From Actinomycetota bacterium (GTDB lineage: Bacteria; Actinomycetota; Actinomycetes; Mycobacteriales; JACQDL01), in the NCBI GenBank assembly GCA_016201065.1, contig JACQDL010000064.1:1-64000 (forward strand): a DNA stretch of 64,000 bases, given 5' to 3'. A program made the position numbers and the translations under genes. The notes beneath the pieces are model-generated. The model was not told the DNA's origin, made no database searches, and was given only the letters and a program-made list of their open reading frames with translations. Shown piece by piece: positions 36,582-47,208 of this stretch (position 1 is its first letter; every line of letters starts with the position of its first letter).

Positions 36582-37810
36582 TCGGCACGCTCCATCGCGG
36601 TCAGCGCGGTGACCGCCTCGTCCGGCATCAACTCTCGTACCCGTGCCCGCGCCCAGCGCTCCACGGCAACGACATCCTCCACGGAGGTCGGGTGACCATG
36701 GGCGGGCGCCTCGGCGAGCACCTCTCCCACAGTGTCCACGATCCCGAGGAACGGCAACCCACCGGCCAGGAACGCGGCCACGGCCTCCTCGTTGGCGGCG
36801 TTGAGCACTGCTGGCGCGTACCCGCCGGCCGTGCCGGCGGCACGGGCCAACGCGACGGCCGGGAAGGCGGCGCCGTCCAGCGGCTCGAAGGTCCAGCTCT
36901 GCGCGGCCGTCCAGTCCACCGGCCGGGCCGCCGCGGGCACCCGGTCCGGCCACCCCATGGCCAGCGCGATCGGCAACCGCATGTCCGGCGGGCTGGCCTG
37001 ACAGACGGTCGAACCGTCGCAGAACTCCACCATCGAGTGGACCACCGACTGCGGGTGAACGACGACCTCCAGCGCGTCGTAGGGGATGTCGAAGAGCATA
37101 TGCGCCTCGATCAGCTCCAACCCCTTGTTCATCATGGTTGCGCTGTTCACGGTGACGACCGGACCCATGTCCCAGGTCGGATGGGCCAACGCCGCCCGCA
37201 CGGTCACGGTGGCGAGATCTGCCCGGGACCGACCACGGAACGGCCCGCCGCTGGCGGTGAGCACGAGCCGACGCACCTCGTCGGTCCGGCCGCTGCGCAG
37301 GCACTGGGCCAGCGCCGAGTGCTCGGAGTCGACCGGCACGATCTGGCCCGGCCGGGCCACCGCGGCAACCAGCGGCCCGCCGGCGACCAGCGACTCCTTG
37401 TTCGCCAGCGCGAGCGTGCGGCCTGACTCCAACGCGGCCAGCGTGGGGCGCAGCCCCACCGACCCGGTCATCCCGTTGAGCACGACATCGCAGGGGTGGG
37501 CGGCCAGCTCGGCCGCCGCGTCCGGACCGGTGAGGACCTTCGGCACCACGAACTCACCCGCGGTGAGGCCACGCGCCGCGGCGACCGCGGCGAGCGTCGG
37601 GTGGAACTCCTCAGCCGCGGCCGGGCGGGCGATCGCGACCGCCTCGACGTCGAACTCCAGCGTCTGGCGGGCCAGCAGGGCAAGGTCGGCGCCACCCGCG
37701 GCCAGCCCGACGATCCGGAACCGGTCCGGCGCCGCCCGCACCACCGCGGTGGCCTGCCTGCCGATGGAGCCGGTCGATCCGAGCACGACCACGGTGCGTA
37801 GGGGACTCAC
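36578..37810 (-). CDS. dxr: 1-deoxy-D-xylulose-5-phosphate reductoisomerase
   Basis: The 410-residue NADPH enzyme turns DXP into MEP. The nucleotide site is [13 protein letters not shown]; catalytic blocks are [23 protein letters not shown] and [19 protein letters not shown]. Length is normal. First gene of dxr-rseP-ispG, divergent from the NUDIX gene with about 120 bases of shared upstream DNA. It is the target of fosmidomycin in other species. Confidence 0.98.
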   Translation of the reverse strand: MSPLRTVVVLGSTGSIGRQATAVVRAAPDRFRIVGLAAGGADLALLARQTLEFDVEAVAIARPAAAEEFHPTLAAVAAARGLTAGEFVVPKVLTGPDAAAELAAHPCDVVLNGMTGSVGLRPTLAALESGRTLALANKESLVAGGPLVAAVARPGQIVPVDSEHSALAQCLRSGRTDEVRRLVLTASGGPFRGRSRADLATVTVRAALAHPTWDMGPVVTVNSATMMNKGLELIEAHMLFDIPYDALEVVVHPQSVVHSMVEFCDGSTVCQASPPDMRLPIALAMGWPDRVPAAARPVDWTAAQSWTFEPLDGAAFPAVALARAAGTAGGYAPAVLNAANEEAVAAFLAGGLPFLGIVDTVGEVLAEAPAHGHPTSVEDVVAVERWARARVRELMPDEAVTALTAMERAE

Positions 37811-37929
37811 AGCTCCATCTTCCCTCAGCCGAGTGACTCGCTCGCCCGCGGCTGGTCACCCGGTCGGCTGAGTCAGCGGCGGGGCCGTGTCCTCAGCGAG
37901 ATCGGGGCCGGTGGTGCCAGACTCTCCCC

Positions 37930-38358
37930 ATGGCAGGGCTCGGGGTGAACGCCGTCATCGTCGACGACACCGGCCAGGTACTGCTCGCCCTGCGCGACCG
38001 GCCGGCGATCTGGAACCTTCCCGGCGGCGGTGTCGAACCGGGCGAGGCGCCGTGGGCGGCGGCCATCAGGGAGACGGCCGAGGAGGTCGGCGTCCAGGTC
38101 GACGTGGCACGGCTGACCGGCGTCTACCACCGGCCCCCGCACGGCGAGCCGGTGCTCGTCTTCCGCTGCCGGCTCCGCTCCGGGACACCGACGACCGGCC
38201 CGGAGGCGCGCCGGGTGGGATGGTTCTCCCCCAACGCCCTGCCCGCTCCGATCAACCCGTACCAGCCGGAGCGGATCGCCGACGCACTCCGGCCCGGGCC
38301 GGCGGCCGTGCTGGCCAGCCAACCCGGGCCGAGCGTGCGTGAGCTCTTCCCCGACTAG
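37930..38358 (+). CDS. NUDIX hydrolase
   Basis: The 142-residue protein carries a complete NUDIX box: GGGVEPGEAPWAAAIRETAE followed by EVGV, matching G-x5-E-x7-R-E-x2-E-E-x-G. NUDIX enzymes split nucleoside diphosphates linked to other groups; the substrate is not shown. It is the only plus-strand gene in this stretch, divergent from dxr, and its end overlaps the end of the MMPL gene by four bases (convergent). Confidence 0.92.
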   Translation: MAGLGVNAVIVDDTGQVLLALRDRPAIWNLPGGGVEPGEAPWAAAIRETAEEVGVQVDVARLTGVYHRPPHGEPVLVFRCRLRSGTPTTGPEARRVGWFSPNALPAPINPYQPERIADALRPGPAAVLASQPGPSVRELFPD

Positions 38359-40580
38359 TGACCCCGCAGGCTGGGAGCGGATCCCGGCGCCGGCGCCGGA
38401 TCGGCGCTGGTCTCGCTGATCCCGAACCGGGCGTACAGCCGGCGCAGCGGGCGCGGCGCCCACCAGTTGAACCGGCCCAGCAGCCGCATCGTGGCCGGTA
38501 CCAGCAGCATCCGCACGATGGTCGCGTCCACCGCGATGGCGATCACCATGCCCACCCCGATGAGCTTGACGAACAGCACCTGGGAGGTGGCGAACGCGGC
38601 GGTCACGACGATCAGCAGGAGCGCGGCGCTGGTGATGATCCGACCGGTGCGCTGGACGCCGGTGGCTACCGCCCAGGTGTTGTCCCCGCTGACGTCGTAC
38701 TGCTCGCGCACCCGCGAGAGCAGGAACACCTCGTAGTCCATGGACAACCCGAAGGCCAGCGCCAGCATGAGGATGGGCTGGGTCGCCTCGATGGAGCCGA
38801 CCGAGGTGAAGCCCAGCGGTCCGGACAGATGGCCGTCCTGGAAGATCCAGACCAGCGCGCCGAACGTCGCCGAGAGGCTGAGCACGTTCGTCGCGATCGC
38901 CTTGACCGGCAGCACGACCGAGCCGAAGGCGAGGAACAGCAGGATGAAGGTGGTCACCGCGACCAGGACCGCCATCCACGGCAGCCGGCCCCCGACGCTT
39001 CGCAGCAGGTCAGCGAGGATCGCGCTCTGGCCGCCGACCAGCACCTCGCTCCCGGGTGGTGCCGGCACCGCCCGCACCTTGGCCACCAGATCGCGCACGG
39101 CCGGTGAGGTCGCCTCGCCGTCGTACCCAATGTTGATCTTCGCGTGGTCGCCGCTCACGGCGGCGAGCTGGACGCTGCGGACCCCCGGCACCGCACCCAG
39201 GCGGCCCAGGTAGGACGTGAGGTCGGCCTGGCCCTCCGCGCCGGCCGCGGGTCCCGGCAGCACGACCACGGCCTCGATCGGGCTGGCCACGTTTCCGGGG
39301 AAGTCCCGGGCGATCGCCTCCTGGGCCTGCCGCGCGGGTGAGCTGGCCGGCAGCACCCGGGAGTCCACTCCGCCGAAGGAGACCCGCAGGAAGGGGAGGC
39401 CCAGGGTGACCAGAACGGCCAGCACGGCGGCGACGACCAGCACCGGCCGGCGCATCACGGCGCGGGCGAACCAGGCCCAGGCACCGCTGTCGCCGGGCGC
39501 CGACGCGGCCGCGACCGCGGCCGCCGTGCCGGTGCTGGTCCGGCGGCGCCGCCGGACCAGCCGCTGGAGTGACAGGGCGTCGACCCGATGCCCGAGCACG
39601 GCGAGCAGCGCCGGAAGTACCGTCAGCGCGAACACCATCGCGAGCAGCACGGCGGCCACCCCGCCGTACCCCATCGAACGGAGGAACACCTGCGGGAACA
39701 TGGCCAGTCCGGACATCGCGATGGCGACGGTGACCGCGGAGATCGCGACCGTACGGCCGGCGGTGGCGACCGTACGGCCCAACGCCTCCGGTACCGGCCG
39801 ACCCCGACCGAGCTCCTCCCGGAACCGGCTGACCATGAACAGGCCATAGTCGATCGCCAGCCCCAGGCCGGCGAGCGTGACCAGGTTGATCGAGAAGACC
39901 GAGACGTCCGTCACCTGTGCGATGCCACGCAACGCCGTGAACGCGCCGAGGATCGCCAGGCCGCCGACGACGAGCGGCAGGCTCGCGGCGACAAGGCTGC
40001 CGAAGATCAGGACCAGCAGCACCAGCAGGATCGGCATGGACAGCGCCTCGGCATGCGTGAGGTCACTCGAGACCTGGCGGTTGATCTCGTCGCCGATCGC
40101 CACCGACCCGCCGATGGTGCTGCGCAGGCCCGGCACCGCGAGCCGGTCCTTGATCGCCAGGAAGGAGTCCTTCTTCGCCTGGTCGTCGGCCCCCACGACC
40201 GACAGCACCACATATGTCGCGTGTCGATCGGTGCTGACCAGCTGCGGCACCCGGGCGGGCCAGTAGGTCGTCACCGACCGGACGTTCTCCCGCGGCAGCG
40301 CGGTCACGGTGCGGGCCACGGCCGCGCCGAAGGACGGGTCGTCCACCGTGCGCGCGTCGCTCCGGTAGAGCACGATCACGTCCGGTTCGGCCTGGCCGAG
40401 CTGCGTGGAGATCACCTCCGCGGCCCGGCTGCTCTCCGCCCCGGGATCGGCGAACCCCCCGTAGGTCAGGTCACCGAACACCCGGATGCCCCAGGTGGCG
40501 GCGAAGACCGTGAAGGCCACGGCCAGCCCGATCACCCACCACCGGCGGCGGAACACCCACCGACCGAACGACTCGAACAT
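38355..40580 (-). CDS. MMPL/RND family membrane transporter
   Basis: The 741-residue protein has the MMPL plan: one N-terminal span (RRRWWVIGLAVAFTVFAATW), an extracellular domain, five spans with GLGLAIDYGLFMVSRFREEL, then a second half with ALAFGLSMDYEVFLLSRVRE. The two D-Y motifs in the membrane are the proton relay of this superfamily. Relatives export lipids or drugs. It is divergent from a TetR regulator with about 125 bases between starts, so it is probably that regulator's target. Substrate unknown. Confidence 0.93.
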   Translation of the reverse strand: MFESFGRWVFRRRWWVIGLAVAFTVFAATWGIRVFGDLTYGGFADPGAESSRAAEVISTQLGQAEPDVIVLYRSDARTVDDPSFGAAVARTVTALPRENVRSVTTYWPARVPQLVSTDRHATYVVLSVVGADDQAKKDSFLAIKDRLAVPGLRSTIGGSVAIGDEINRQVSSDLTHAEALSMPILLVLLVLIFGSLVAASLPLVVGGLAILGAFTALRGIAQVTDVSVFSINLVTLAGLGLAIDYGLFMVSRFREELGRGRPVPEALGRTVATAGRTVAISAVTVAIAMSGLAMFPQVFLRSMGYGGVAAVLLAMVFALTVLPALLAVLGHRVDALSLQRLVRRRRRTSTGTAAAVAAASAPGDSGAWAWFARAVMRRPVLVVAAVLAVLVTLGLPFLRVSFGGVDSRVLPASSPARQAQEAIARDFPGNVASPIEAVVVLPGPAAGAEGQADLTSYLGRLGAVPGVRSVQLAAVSGDHAKINIGYDGEATSPAVRDLVAKVRAVPAPPGSEVLVGGQSAILADLLRSVGGRLPWMAVLVAVTTFILLFLAFGSVVLPVKAIATNVLSLSATFGALVWIFQDGHLSGPLGFTSVGSIEATQPILMLALAFGLSMDYEVFLLSRVREQYDVSGDNTWAVATGVQRTGRIITSAALLLIVVTAAFATSQVLFVKLIGVGMVIAIAVDATIVRMLLVPATMRLLGRFNWWAPRPLRRLYARFGISETSADPAPAPGSAPSLRGH

Positions 40581-40625
40581 CGCTGCTTGCCCTCCCGACC
40601 CGGAGCTGCGAGCATCCGGACAACC

Positions 40626-40694
40626 GTGAACACCGTAAACTCGAAAACGGCGTTAACATCACATACTCAGTTCACATTTGTCAAGGATGTTCAC
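40626..40694 (+). promoter_or_regulatory. Candidate TetR operator region between MMPL and tetR
   Basis: The divergent intergenic region is AT-rich and has GTGAAC at 40626-40631 and GTTCAC at 40670-40675 and 40689-40694. The two direct GTTCAC copies are 19 bases apart and the outer pair forms an inverted repeat. The arrangement fits a dimeric TetR-type operator overlapping both promoters, but no match to a known site is claimed. Confidence 0.45.
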
Positions 40695-40705
40695 AGGAGG
40701 TGTCC

Positions 40706-41422
40706 GTGATCGCTCCCCTGCGGCAGCCCGAGAACCGGCGGGACCGGGTCCGGGCGGCGACCCTGGCCGAGATCAGGCAGACCGCCCGCCGGCTGCTCAT
40801 CGACCGGGGCGAGCAGGGCGTGTCGCTGCGTGCCATCGCCCGCGAGATGGGCATGACCGCGCCGGCCCTCTACCGGTACTTCGCCAACCACGGCGACCTG
40901 CTGACCACCGTCGCCGACGACATCTTCGGCGACCTCGTCGCCGCGCTGGTGGCCGCCCGCGACGCCGACCCCGACGCCGATGTGGTCGACCGCCTCGCGG
41001 CGGCCGCTCGGGCCTTCCGGCAGTGGGCGGTGGAACATCCACGGGAGTTCGCCGCGGTCTTCGCCCGCCCGCTTCCCTCCCTCACCGGCGACTGTGACAC
41101 CCCCAACAGCCAGCAGCTCAGCCGGCTCTTCTTCGAGCTGTTCCTGGAGCTCTGGCAGGCCCGGCCGTTCCCGGTGCCGGCCGACGGCGAGCTCGCCCCC
41201 GCACTGCTCGTCCAGCTGCGGAGCTGGGCCGAGGAGACGATCGGCCTGCCGATCCCGGTCGGGGCGCTGTACGCCTTCTTCGCCCTGTGGATCCGGCTCT
41301 ACGGCCTGGTCGCGCTGGAGGTCTTCGGGCACCTCCAGTACGCCGTGCCCGACGTGCAGCCACTGTTCGACACCGCGGTCGCCGAGCTCGCCGGCCGACT
41401 GCGGGCCGGGGAAAGGCCGTGA
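40706..41422 (+). CDS. TetR/AcrR family regulator
   Basis: The 238-residue protein has a TetR DNA-binding domain (ATLAEIRQTARRLLIDRGEQ then GVSLRAIAREMGMTAPALYR and YFANHGDLL) and a C-terminal ligand domain with LQYAVPDVQPLFDTAVAELA, similar to TetR_C_13/WHG types. It starts at GTG 40706 because AGGAGG lies five bases upstream; an earlier GTG (40700) overlaps that site. It is divergent from the MMPL transporter and probably represses it until a ligand binds. Confidence 0.9.
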   Translation: MIAPLRQPENRRDRVRAATLAEIRQTARRLLIDRGEQGVSLRAIAREMGMTAPALYRYFANHGDLLTTVADDIFGDLVAALVAARDADPDADVVDRLAAAARAFRQWAVEHPREFAAVFARPLPSLTGDCDTPNSQQLSRLFFELFLELWQARPFPVPADGELAPALLVQLRSWAEETIGLPIPVGALYAFFALWIRLYGLVALEVFGHLQYAVPDVQPLFDTAVAELAGRLRAGERP

Positions 41423-41490
41423 CCGGGCGGCTGCGATGATGGAGCCAGGACGCTGGGCAGGCACGCCCACCCGGTCTGAGAGGAACGGCC

Positions 41491-41766
41491 GTGACGACCG
41501 ATCAGCAGGACCTCCAGCACGCTGACGCGCTCCAGCACACCACCCCGCACCGCCACGAACGCCCCGAGGACTGGGGCTGGCACGCGGATCTGCATCGGCC
41601 GGCCCGCCTCGGCGGCCTGGCCGCCGCGATCCTCCTCATCCTCCTCGTCTGGTCGACCTCGGGCTCGAAGTGGGAGCTCGTGTGGTCGGTCGGCACCGGC
41701 GTCGCCGTGCTGTTCTGGCTCGGCTACGACCTGGTACGGCGGCGCAGGTCCGCTCGGCGGAGCTGA
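41491..41766 (+). CDS. DUF2631 membrane protein
   Basis: The 91-residue protein has a His/Asp-rich N-terminus (PHRHERPEDWGWHADLHRPA) and two hydrophobic spans (LGGLAAAILLILLVW; LVWSVGTGVAVLFWLGYDLV), then a basic end. DUF2631 proteins are small actinobacterial membrane proteins found near dxr/rlmN; function is unknown. The GTG start follows GAGG. It follows tetR by 68 bases and is convergent with rlmN. Confidence 0.85.
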   Translation: MTTDQQDLQHADALQHTTPHRHERPEDWGWHADLHRPARLGGLAAAILLILLVWSTSGSKWELVWSVGTGVAVLFWLGYDLVRRRRSARRS

Positions 41767-41829
41767 CCCCGACCCCGGCCCGAGCCGGTCGGCGCCCACG
41801 GGGTCACGGAGCAGCGGGGTCACGGACGG

Positions 41830-42933
41830 TCAGCCCTCGAGCGCGGCGAGCTGGCCGCAGGCTCCGTCGATCTCCCGACCCCGGGTGTCGCGCACCGTCG
41901 TGGGCACCCCGTGCGCCCGCAGCCGCCCGACGAACGCCCGCTGGGCTGCCTTCGGGCTGGCGTCCCAGTCACTGCCCGGAGTCGGGTTGAGCGGGATCAG
42001 GTTGACGTGCGCGAGCCTGCCGCGGACCAGGCGGCCGAGCAGGTCGGCCCGCCACGGCTGGTCGTTGACGTCCCGGATCAGCGCGTACTCGATCGACACC
42101 CGGCGGCCGGTCACGTCGGCGTACCGCCAGGCCGCCGCGAGAACCTCGGCGACCTTCCAGCGGGTGTTGACCGGGACCAGCGTGTCGCGCAGCTCGTCGT
42201 CCGGGGCATGCAGGCTCACCGCGAGGGTGACCTGCAGGCCCTCCGCCGCCAACCGGTCGATTCCCGGCACCAGGCCAACGGTGGAGACCGTGACGTGTCG
42301 CTGGGACAGGCCCAGGCCGTCCGGCGCCGGGTCGGTCAGCCGGCGGACCGCGGCGAGCACCCGGGGGTAGTTCGCCAGCGGCTCCCCCATGCCCATGAAC
42401 ACCACATGGGACACCCGGCGGGCCACCTCCCCCGCCGGCTCGTCACGGGTCAGCGCCCGCGCCCCGGCGACGACCTGCTCCACGATCTCCGCGGTCGACA
42501 GGTTGCGGGTCAGCCCCTGCTGGCCTGTCGCGCAGAACGGGCACGCCATCCCGCACCCTGCCTGGCTGGAGACACACAGCGTGACCCGGTCCGGGTAACG
42601 CATCAGCACGCTCTCGAACAGCGTCCCGTCGAAGCCTCGCCATACCGTCTTGCGGGTCAGCTCACCGTCACAGCTCACCTCCCGGACCGCGGTGAGCAGC
42701 TCGGGCAGGAACGCCCCGGCCAGCCGCTCCCGGACGGCGGCCGGGACATCGGTCATGCCCGCCGGGTCGGCACTCAACCGGCCGAAGTAGTGATGGGAGA
42801 GCTGCCGGGACCGGTACGCCGGCTCACCGAACTCCACGACCGCGGCGCGCCGCTCCGCGGGACCGAGGTCGGCGAGATGGCGTGGCGGGCGGGCGCGGCG
42901 CGGCGCGGCGAACACGAGCGGCAGGGCGGTCAT
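41830..42933 (-). CDS. rlmN: 23S rRNA/tRNA adenine-C2 methyltransferase (radical SAM)
   Basis: The 367-residue enzyme methylates A2503 of 23S rRNA and A37 of some tRNAs. The cluster motif is CGMACPFC within [30 protein letters not shown] and [14 protein letters not shown] follow, and the C-terminal [11 protein letters not shown] holds the methyl-carrying Cys. The AT-free context and the gap of one base to cdsA suggest coupling. Confidence 0.97.
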   Translation of the reverse strand: MTALPLVFAAPRRARPPRHLADLGPAERRAAVVEFGEPAYRSRQLSHHYFGRLSADPAGMTDVPAAVRERLAGAFLPELLTAVREVSCDGELTRKTVWRGFDGTLFESVLMRYPDRVTLCVSSQAGCGMACPFCATGQQGLTRNLSTAEIVEQVVAGARALTRDEPAGEVARRVSHVVFMGMGEPLANYPRVLAAVRRLTDPAPDGLGLSQRHVTVSTVGLVPGIDRLAAEGLQVTLAVSLHAPDDELRDTLVPVNTRWKVAEVLAAAWRYADVTGRRVSIEYALIRDVNDQPWRADLLGRLVRGRLAHVNLIPLNPTPGSDWDASPKAAQRAFVGRLRAHGVPTTVRDTRGREIDGACGQLAALEG

Positions 42934-42934
42934 G

Positions 42935-43846
42935 TCAGCCCACCGGCACGAACGTCGCGAGCAGGAGATACGCCACCGCGGCCGACGGCAGCAGCGAGTC
43001 GAGCCGGTCCATCAGCCCGCCATGCCCGGGAAGCCACGCGGCCATGTCCTTGATGCCGAGATCCCGCTTGATCATCGACTCGCCCAGGTCCCCGGTCGTG
43101 GCGGTGATCGCCATCGCCAGCCCGAACACCGCGCCCTGCCACCACCGGTCGTGGAAGACCAGATGGAAGTAGACCGCCCCGAAGGCCGTGCAGGCCAGTA
43201 CCGAGCCGGCGAAGCCTTCGATCGACTTCTTCGGGCTCACCGTCGGCGCCAGCGGGTGCCTGCCAACCAGGACCCCAGTTGCGTAGCCGAAGGTGTCGTT
43301 GCAGACCACCACCGCGATGAAGGCGATGACCCGGCTCGCTCCGTCCTCGGACCTGGCCATCAGCACCGCGAAGCCGGCCAGGAACGGCACGTACATCGCC
43401 ACCAGCACACCGGTCGCCGTGTCGCGCAGGTATCCGGTCGGACCGTCGGGCAGCCGCCACACCCCGATCGCCAGCCCGGTCAGCAGGAAGGCCATGCCCA
43501 GCGCCTCCGCGCCACGCAACCAGGCCAGCGCCTCCATCAGCACGCCGCCGACCAGCAGCGGTACGAGCGGCGGCCGCACCTCGGCCCGCGAGACCGCGCC
43601 GACCAGCTCCCAGGTACCCACCCCAACGGCCAGGATCACGAGCACCGCGAACGCCGGCCGGTAGAACAGCAACGTCGCCGCGATCGCGCCGCCAAGGCCG
43701 AGGCCCACGGCGAGTGCGGCCGGGAGGTCACGGCCGGCCCGACGCCGCTCCGGCACCGGGACGACCGGCCGGGGGGTCCGCTGGGTCGGCTCGTCGCTCC
43801 ACGCCATGCCGAACTGGCCGGCCGGCGAGTTCGGATCCGGTCTCAC
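42935..43846 (-). CDS. cdsA: Phosphatidate cytidylyltransferase
   Basis: The 303-residue membrane enzyme makes CDP-diacylglycerol, the precursor of phosphatidylinositol (acceptor of the PimB'-like enzyme), cardiolipin and phosphatidylethanolamine. It has about eight spans and the CdsA signature [12 protein letters not shown] with [16 protein letters not shown] 43846 has GGGAGG seven bases upstream; GTG 43852 is an alternative. It sits between frr and rlmN as in most actinobacteria. Confidence 0.96.
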   Translation of the reverse strand: MRPDPNSPAGQFGMAWSDEPTQRTPRPVVPVPERRRAGRDLPAALAVGLGLGGAIAATLLFYRPAFAVLVILAVGVGTWELVGAVSRAEVRPPLVPLLVGGVLMEALAWLRGAEALGMAFLLTGLAIGVWRLPDGPTGYLRDTATGVLVAMYVPFLAGFAVLMARSEDGASRVIAFIAVVVCNDTFGYATGVLVGRHPLAPTVSPKKSIEGFAGSVLACTAFGAVYFHLVFHDRWWQGAVFGLAMAITATTGDLGESMIKRDLGIKDMAAWLPGHGGLMDRLDSLLPSAAVAYLLLATFVPVG

Positions 43847-43871
43847 GGCCACCCCTCCCCGCGCCCAGCGG

Positions 43872-44429
43872 TCAAACCTCGAGCAGCTCGGCTTCCTTGT
43901 GCCTGACGAGCTCATCGATGTGGTGGACGTGCTTGGCGGTGACGTCGTCGAGCTCCTTCTCCGCCCGCCGGCCGTCGTCCTCCCCCGCCTCGCCATCCTT
44001 GACGATCTTGTCGAGGGCGTCCTTGGCGTGCCGCCGGATGTTTCGCACCGCGACCTTCGCCTCCTCGCCCTTGTGCCGGGCGACCTTGGCCATCTCACGG
44101 CGGCGTTCCTCGGTCAGCTGCGGGATCACGATCCGGATGATCGTACCGTCGTTGCCCGGGTTGACCCCGAGGTCGGAGTCCCGGATCGCCTTCTCGATCG
44201 CCGCGAGCTGGCCGATGTCATACGGCTTGATGATCGCCATCCGGGCCTCTGCGACGGTGACGGAGGCGACCTGCGGGATCGGTGTCGGCGTGCCGTAGTA
44301 GTCGATCGTCAGCCGGGCGAACATGTGCGGTGTCGCCCTGCCGGTACGGATCCCGGCCAGCTCCTCCCTGGCCACCACGACGGCCTTCTCCATCCTCTCC
44401 TCGGCGTCGAGGAGCGTCTCGTCGATCAC
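43872..44429 (-). CDS. frr: Ribosome recycling factor
   Basis: The 185-residue protein matches the two-domain [23 protein letters not shown] then [33 protein letters not shown] and [20 protein letters not shown]. It splits post-termination ribosomes with EF-G. It follows pyrH by 48 bases, the standard order. Normal length. Confidence 0.98.
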   Translation of the reverse strand: MIDETLLDAEERMEKAVVVAREELAGIRTGRATPHMFARLTIDYYGTPTPIPQVASVTVAEARMAIIKPYDIGQLAAIEKAIRDSDLGVNPGNDGTIIRIVIPQLTEERRREMAKVARHKGEEAKVAVRNIRRHAKDALDKIVKDGEAGEDDGRRAEKELDDVTAKHVHHIDELVRHKEAELLEV

Positions 44430-44477
44430 CGTGTGCCTCCAGTCGGTGGGGTTCCGCGCGACAGCGCCGGCCGGCCA

Positions 44478-45242
44478 TCAGCCGACGTCGTGACTGACAA
44501 TCGTGCCGATCTTCTCACCCGCGACGGCCCGCGCGATGTTCCCCTCGGTCAGCAGATCGAAGACGACGATCGGCAGGCCGTTGTCCATGCACAGGCTGAA
44601 CGCCGTGGCGTCAGCCACCTTCAGCCCACGCTGCAGGACCTCGACATAGGGCAGCCGGTCGAACTTCGTCGCGCCCGGGTGGGTCCGTGGGTCGGCGTCG
44701 TACACGCCGTCGACGTGGTTCTTGCCCATCAGCAGCACGTCGCAGCCGATCTCCAGGGCACGCTGCGCGGCGCAGGTGTCGGTGGAGAAATAGGGCACGC
44801 CGAGGCCCGCGCCGAAGATCACGACGCGCCCCTTCTCCAGGTGCCGGATCGCCCGGAGTGGGATGTACGGCTCGGCGACCTGCGCCATGTGGATCGCGGT
44901 CTGCACGCGGGTGTCGACCCCGCGCTTCTCCAGGAAATCCTGCAGCGCCAGGCAGTTCATCACCGTGCCGAGAATGCCCATGTAGTCGGCGCGGGCCCGG
45001 TCCATTCCCCCGTCAGACAGCTCCGCCCCGCGGAAGTAGTTCCCGCCACCGACGACGACCGCCACCTGCGCGCCGGTCGCGACGACGTCGCCGATCTGGC
45101 TGGCGATCGCCGCGACCACGTCGGGGTCGACGCCGAGACCGGTGCCCCCGGAGAGGGCCTGGCCGGAGAGCTTGAGCAGCACCCGGCCCCACCGCGGAAA
45201 CTCGGCCGGCGACGCAACGACCGCCGGATCGTCCATGGTCAC
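44478..45242 (-). CDS. pyrH: Uridylate kinase
   Basis: The 254-residue kinase makes UDP from UMP. It has the [14 protein letters not shown] phosphate-binding start, [15 protein letters not shown] and [20 protein letters not shown]. Length is slightly above E. coli because of a short N-terminal extension (about 15 residues) seen in actinobacteria. The ATG start is clear. Confidence 0.98.
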   Translation of the reverse strand: MTMDDPAVVASPAEFPRWGRVLLKLSGQALSGGTGLGVDPDVVAAIASQIGDVVATGAQVAVVVGGGNYFRGAELSDGGMDRARADYMGILGTVMNCLALQDFLEKRGVDTRVQTAIHMAQVAEPYIPLRAIRHLEKGRVVIFGAGLGVPYFSTDTCAAQRALEIGCDVLLMGKNHVDGVYDADPRTHPGATKFDRLPYVEVLQRGLKVADATAFSLCMDNGLPIVVFDLLTEGNIARAVAGEKIGTIVSHDVG

Positions 45243-45325
45243 GGGCGCTCTCCTCGTCGTCGCGTTCCCGGCACCGATCCGCCGCGCGTCCGCCTGGGGC
45301 GAGCGCGCGGCGGCACCTGCTGACC

Positions 45326-46147
45326 CTACGCCCGGCCCACCTCGAACCGAACGAAGCGGGTCACGGTCACACCGGCGTCGTCGAGCACCTGCCGGACCGT
45401 CCGCTTGTTGTCCTGCACCGAGGACTGCTCCAGCAGCACGGTCTCCTTGAAGAACCCGCTCATCCGACCGTCCACGATCTTCGGCAATGCCGGCTCGGGT
45501 TTGCCCTCCTCGCGGGCGGTCGCCTCGGCGATCCGCCGCTCGTTGGCGACCACCTCGGCCGGCACGTCCTCGCGGCTGAGGTACGTCGGCCGCATGGCCG
45601 CAACCTGCATGGCGGCACCGCGCGCGGCGTCCGCCGACGACCCCTCGTAGGCGATGAGCACCCCGACCTGGGGCGGCAGGTCAATGGCCCGCCGGTGCAG
45701 GTAGACCTCGACCGCACCGTCGACCACCACGACCCGCGCCAGCTGCAGCTTCTCACCAATCACCGAGGACACCGCGTCGATGTTCTCGGTGACGGTCCGC
45801 CCATCGGCGAGCGGCTCGGCGAGCAGCGCCTGGATGTCACCGACCCGCGTCTCGGCGGCCCTCGCCACGATCTCCGCCGCGAGCTGCTGGAACTGTGCGT
45901 TCTTCGCGACGAAGTCGGTCTCACAGTTGAGCTCGATCATCGCGCCGCCCGCAGCCGCGATCAGGCCGTTGGAGGCCGTGCGCTCGGCGCCACGCTTGGC
46001 GACCTTGGCCGCGCCCTTGATCCGCAGGACCTCGACTGCCTTCTCGAAGTCGCCGTCGGTCTCCTCCAATGCCCGCTTTGCGTCCATCATGCCGGCACCG
46101 GTGTTGTCGCGAAGCCTCTTGACGTCCAAGGCGGTGAAGTTTGCCAT
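45326..46147 (-). CDS. tsf: Elongation factor Ts
   Basis: The 273-residue protein begins [20 protein letters not shown] then [20 protein letters not shown], the UBA-like N-terminus, with [12 protein letters not shown] in the core. It recycles EF-Tu GDP to GTP. ATG 46147 is the only start that gives the conserved N-terminus. It follows rpsB after 86 bases. Confidence 0.98.
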   Translation of the reverse strand: MANFTALDVKRLRDNTGAGMMDAKRALEETDGDFEKAVEVLRIKGAAKVAKRGAERTASNGLIAAAGGAMIELNCETDFVAKNAQFQQLAAEIVARAAETRVGDIQALLAEPLADGRTVTENIDAVSSVIGEKLQLARVVVVDGAVEVYLHRRAIDLPPQVGVLIAYEGSSADAARGAAMQVAAMRPTYLSREDVPAEVVANERRIAEATAREEGKPEPALPKIVDGRMSGFFKETVLLEQSSVQDNKRTVRQVLDDAGVTVTRFVRFEVGRA

Positions 46148-46233
46148 CGTATGTCTTCCGTCCGTCCTTCTCCGGGCGTGGTCATGCTGCTGGTGGGGAT
46201 GTGCGCCGGCCGGCAGCGCCGAGCCTGCTGCCG

Positions 46234-47208
46234 CTACCGCGAGTCGGCGCTGGCCTCGACCGGGACCGGGACACCTTCCGGCTGGCTGCCATCGGGGAGC
46301 GCGTCGGCACTGCCCGATGCCACCACCGTGACCTGGTCGGCGGGCTGCTCCGCGATCGGCTCGGCGGGCTGCTCCGCGATCGGCTCGGCGGGCTGCTCCG
46401 CGATCGGCTCGGCGGGCTGCTCCAGCAGCTGGCGCTCCCACTCGGCCAGCGGCTCGTCCGAGCCGAGCTGCCCACCGGGCTCCGGCTTGTCGGCTCCGTC
46501 GGTGACGCCCGCGCGGGCCGCAGACCGAGCCATCAGGCCGTCGGCCACCGCGTCGGCGATGACCCGCGTCAGCAACGCACAGCTGCGGATCGCGTCGTCG
46601 TTGCCCGGGATCTTGTAGTCGACCTCGTCCGGGTCGCAGTTCGTGTCGAGCACCGCGACGACCGGGATGCCCAGCTTGCGCGCCTCGCTGACCGCGATGT
46701 GCTCCTTCTTGGTGTCGATGATCCACACCGCACTGGGCACCTTCTGCATGTTCCGAATGCCACCGAGGGTGCGCTCCAGCTTCTCCTTTTCCCGGCGCAG
46801 GATCAGCGACTCCTTCTTCGTGCGGGTGCCGAACGACCCGGCCTGCTCCAGCGCCTCCAGCTCCTTCAGCCGCTGCAGCCGCTTGAACACGGTGGAGAAG
46901 TTGGTGAGCATGCCGCCGAGCCACCGCTGGTTGACGAAGGGCATGCCCACCCGCTGGGCCTGCTCGGCGATCGCCTCCTGGGCCTGCTTCTTGGTGCCGA
47001 CGAACAACACGGTGCCGCCGTGCGCCACGGTCTCCTTGACGAAGTCGTAGGCGTTGTCGATGTAGGTCAGCGTCTGCTGCAGGTCGATGATGTAGATGCC
47101 GTTGCGCTCGGTGAAGATGAACCGCTTCATCTTCGGGTTCCAGCGGCGGGTCTGGTGACCGAAGTGAACGCCGGAGTCGAGCAGGTTACGCATGGTGACG
47201 ACGGCCAT
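46234..47208 (-). CDS. rpsB: 30S ribosomal protein S2 with extended repeat-bearing tail
   Basis: The core ([20 protein letters not shown] ... KNxx-type block [50 protein letters not shown]) is normal S2. The 324-residue protein has about 65 extra residues, including three tandem EQPAEPIA units and an acidic Ala/Pro end. S2 binds late to the 30S head/body junction. Actinobacterial S2 proteins often have acidic tails, but the perfect repeats are notable. Confidence 0.98.
   Translation of the reverse strand: MAVVTMRNLLDSGVHFGHQTRRWNPKMKRFIFTERNGIYIIDLQQTLTYIDNAYDFVKETVAHGGTVLFVGTKKQAQEAIAEQAQRVGMPFVNQRWLGGMLTNFSTVFKRLQRLKELEALEQAGSFGTRTKKESLILRREKEKLERTLGGIRNMQKVPSAVWIIDTKKEHIAVSEARKLGIPVVAVLDTNCDPDEVDYKIPGNDDAIRSCALLTRVIADAVADGLMARSAARAGVTDGADKPEPGGQLGSDEPLAEWERQLLEQPAEPIAEQPAEPIAEQPAEPIAEQPADQVTVVASGSADALPDGSQPEGVPVPVEASADSR
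46345..46423 (-). repeat. 24-bp perfect tandem repeat (3 copies plus 7 bases) in rpsB
   Basis: Units at 46345-46368, 46369-46392 and 46393-46416 are identical, followed by the first seven bases of a fourth. Each encodes EQPAEPIA, so copy number changes would keep the frame and lengthen or shorten the S2 tail. Confidence 0.97.

Noticed and set aside
46345-46423. Possible CRISPR-like array
   Set aside because: Repeats are contiguous without spacers and in frame within rpsB.
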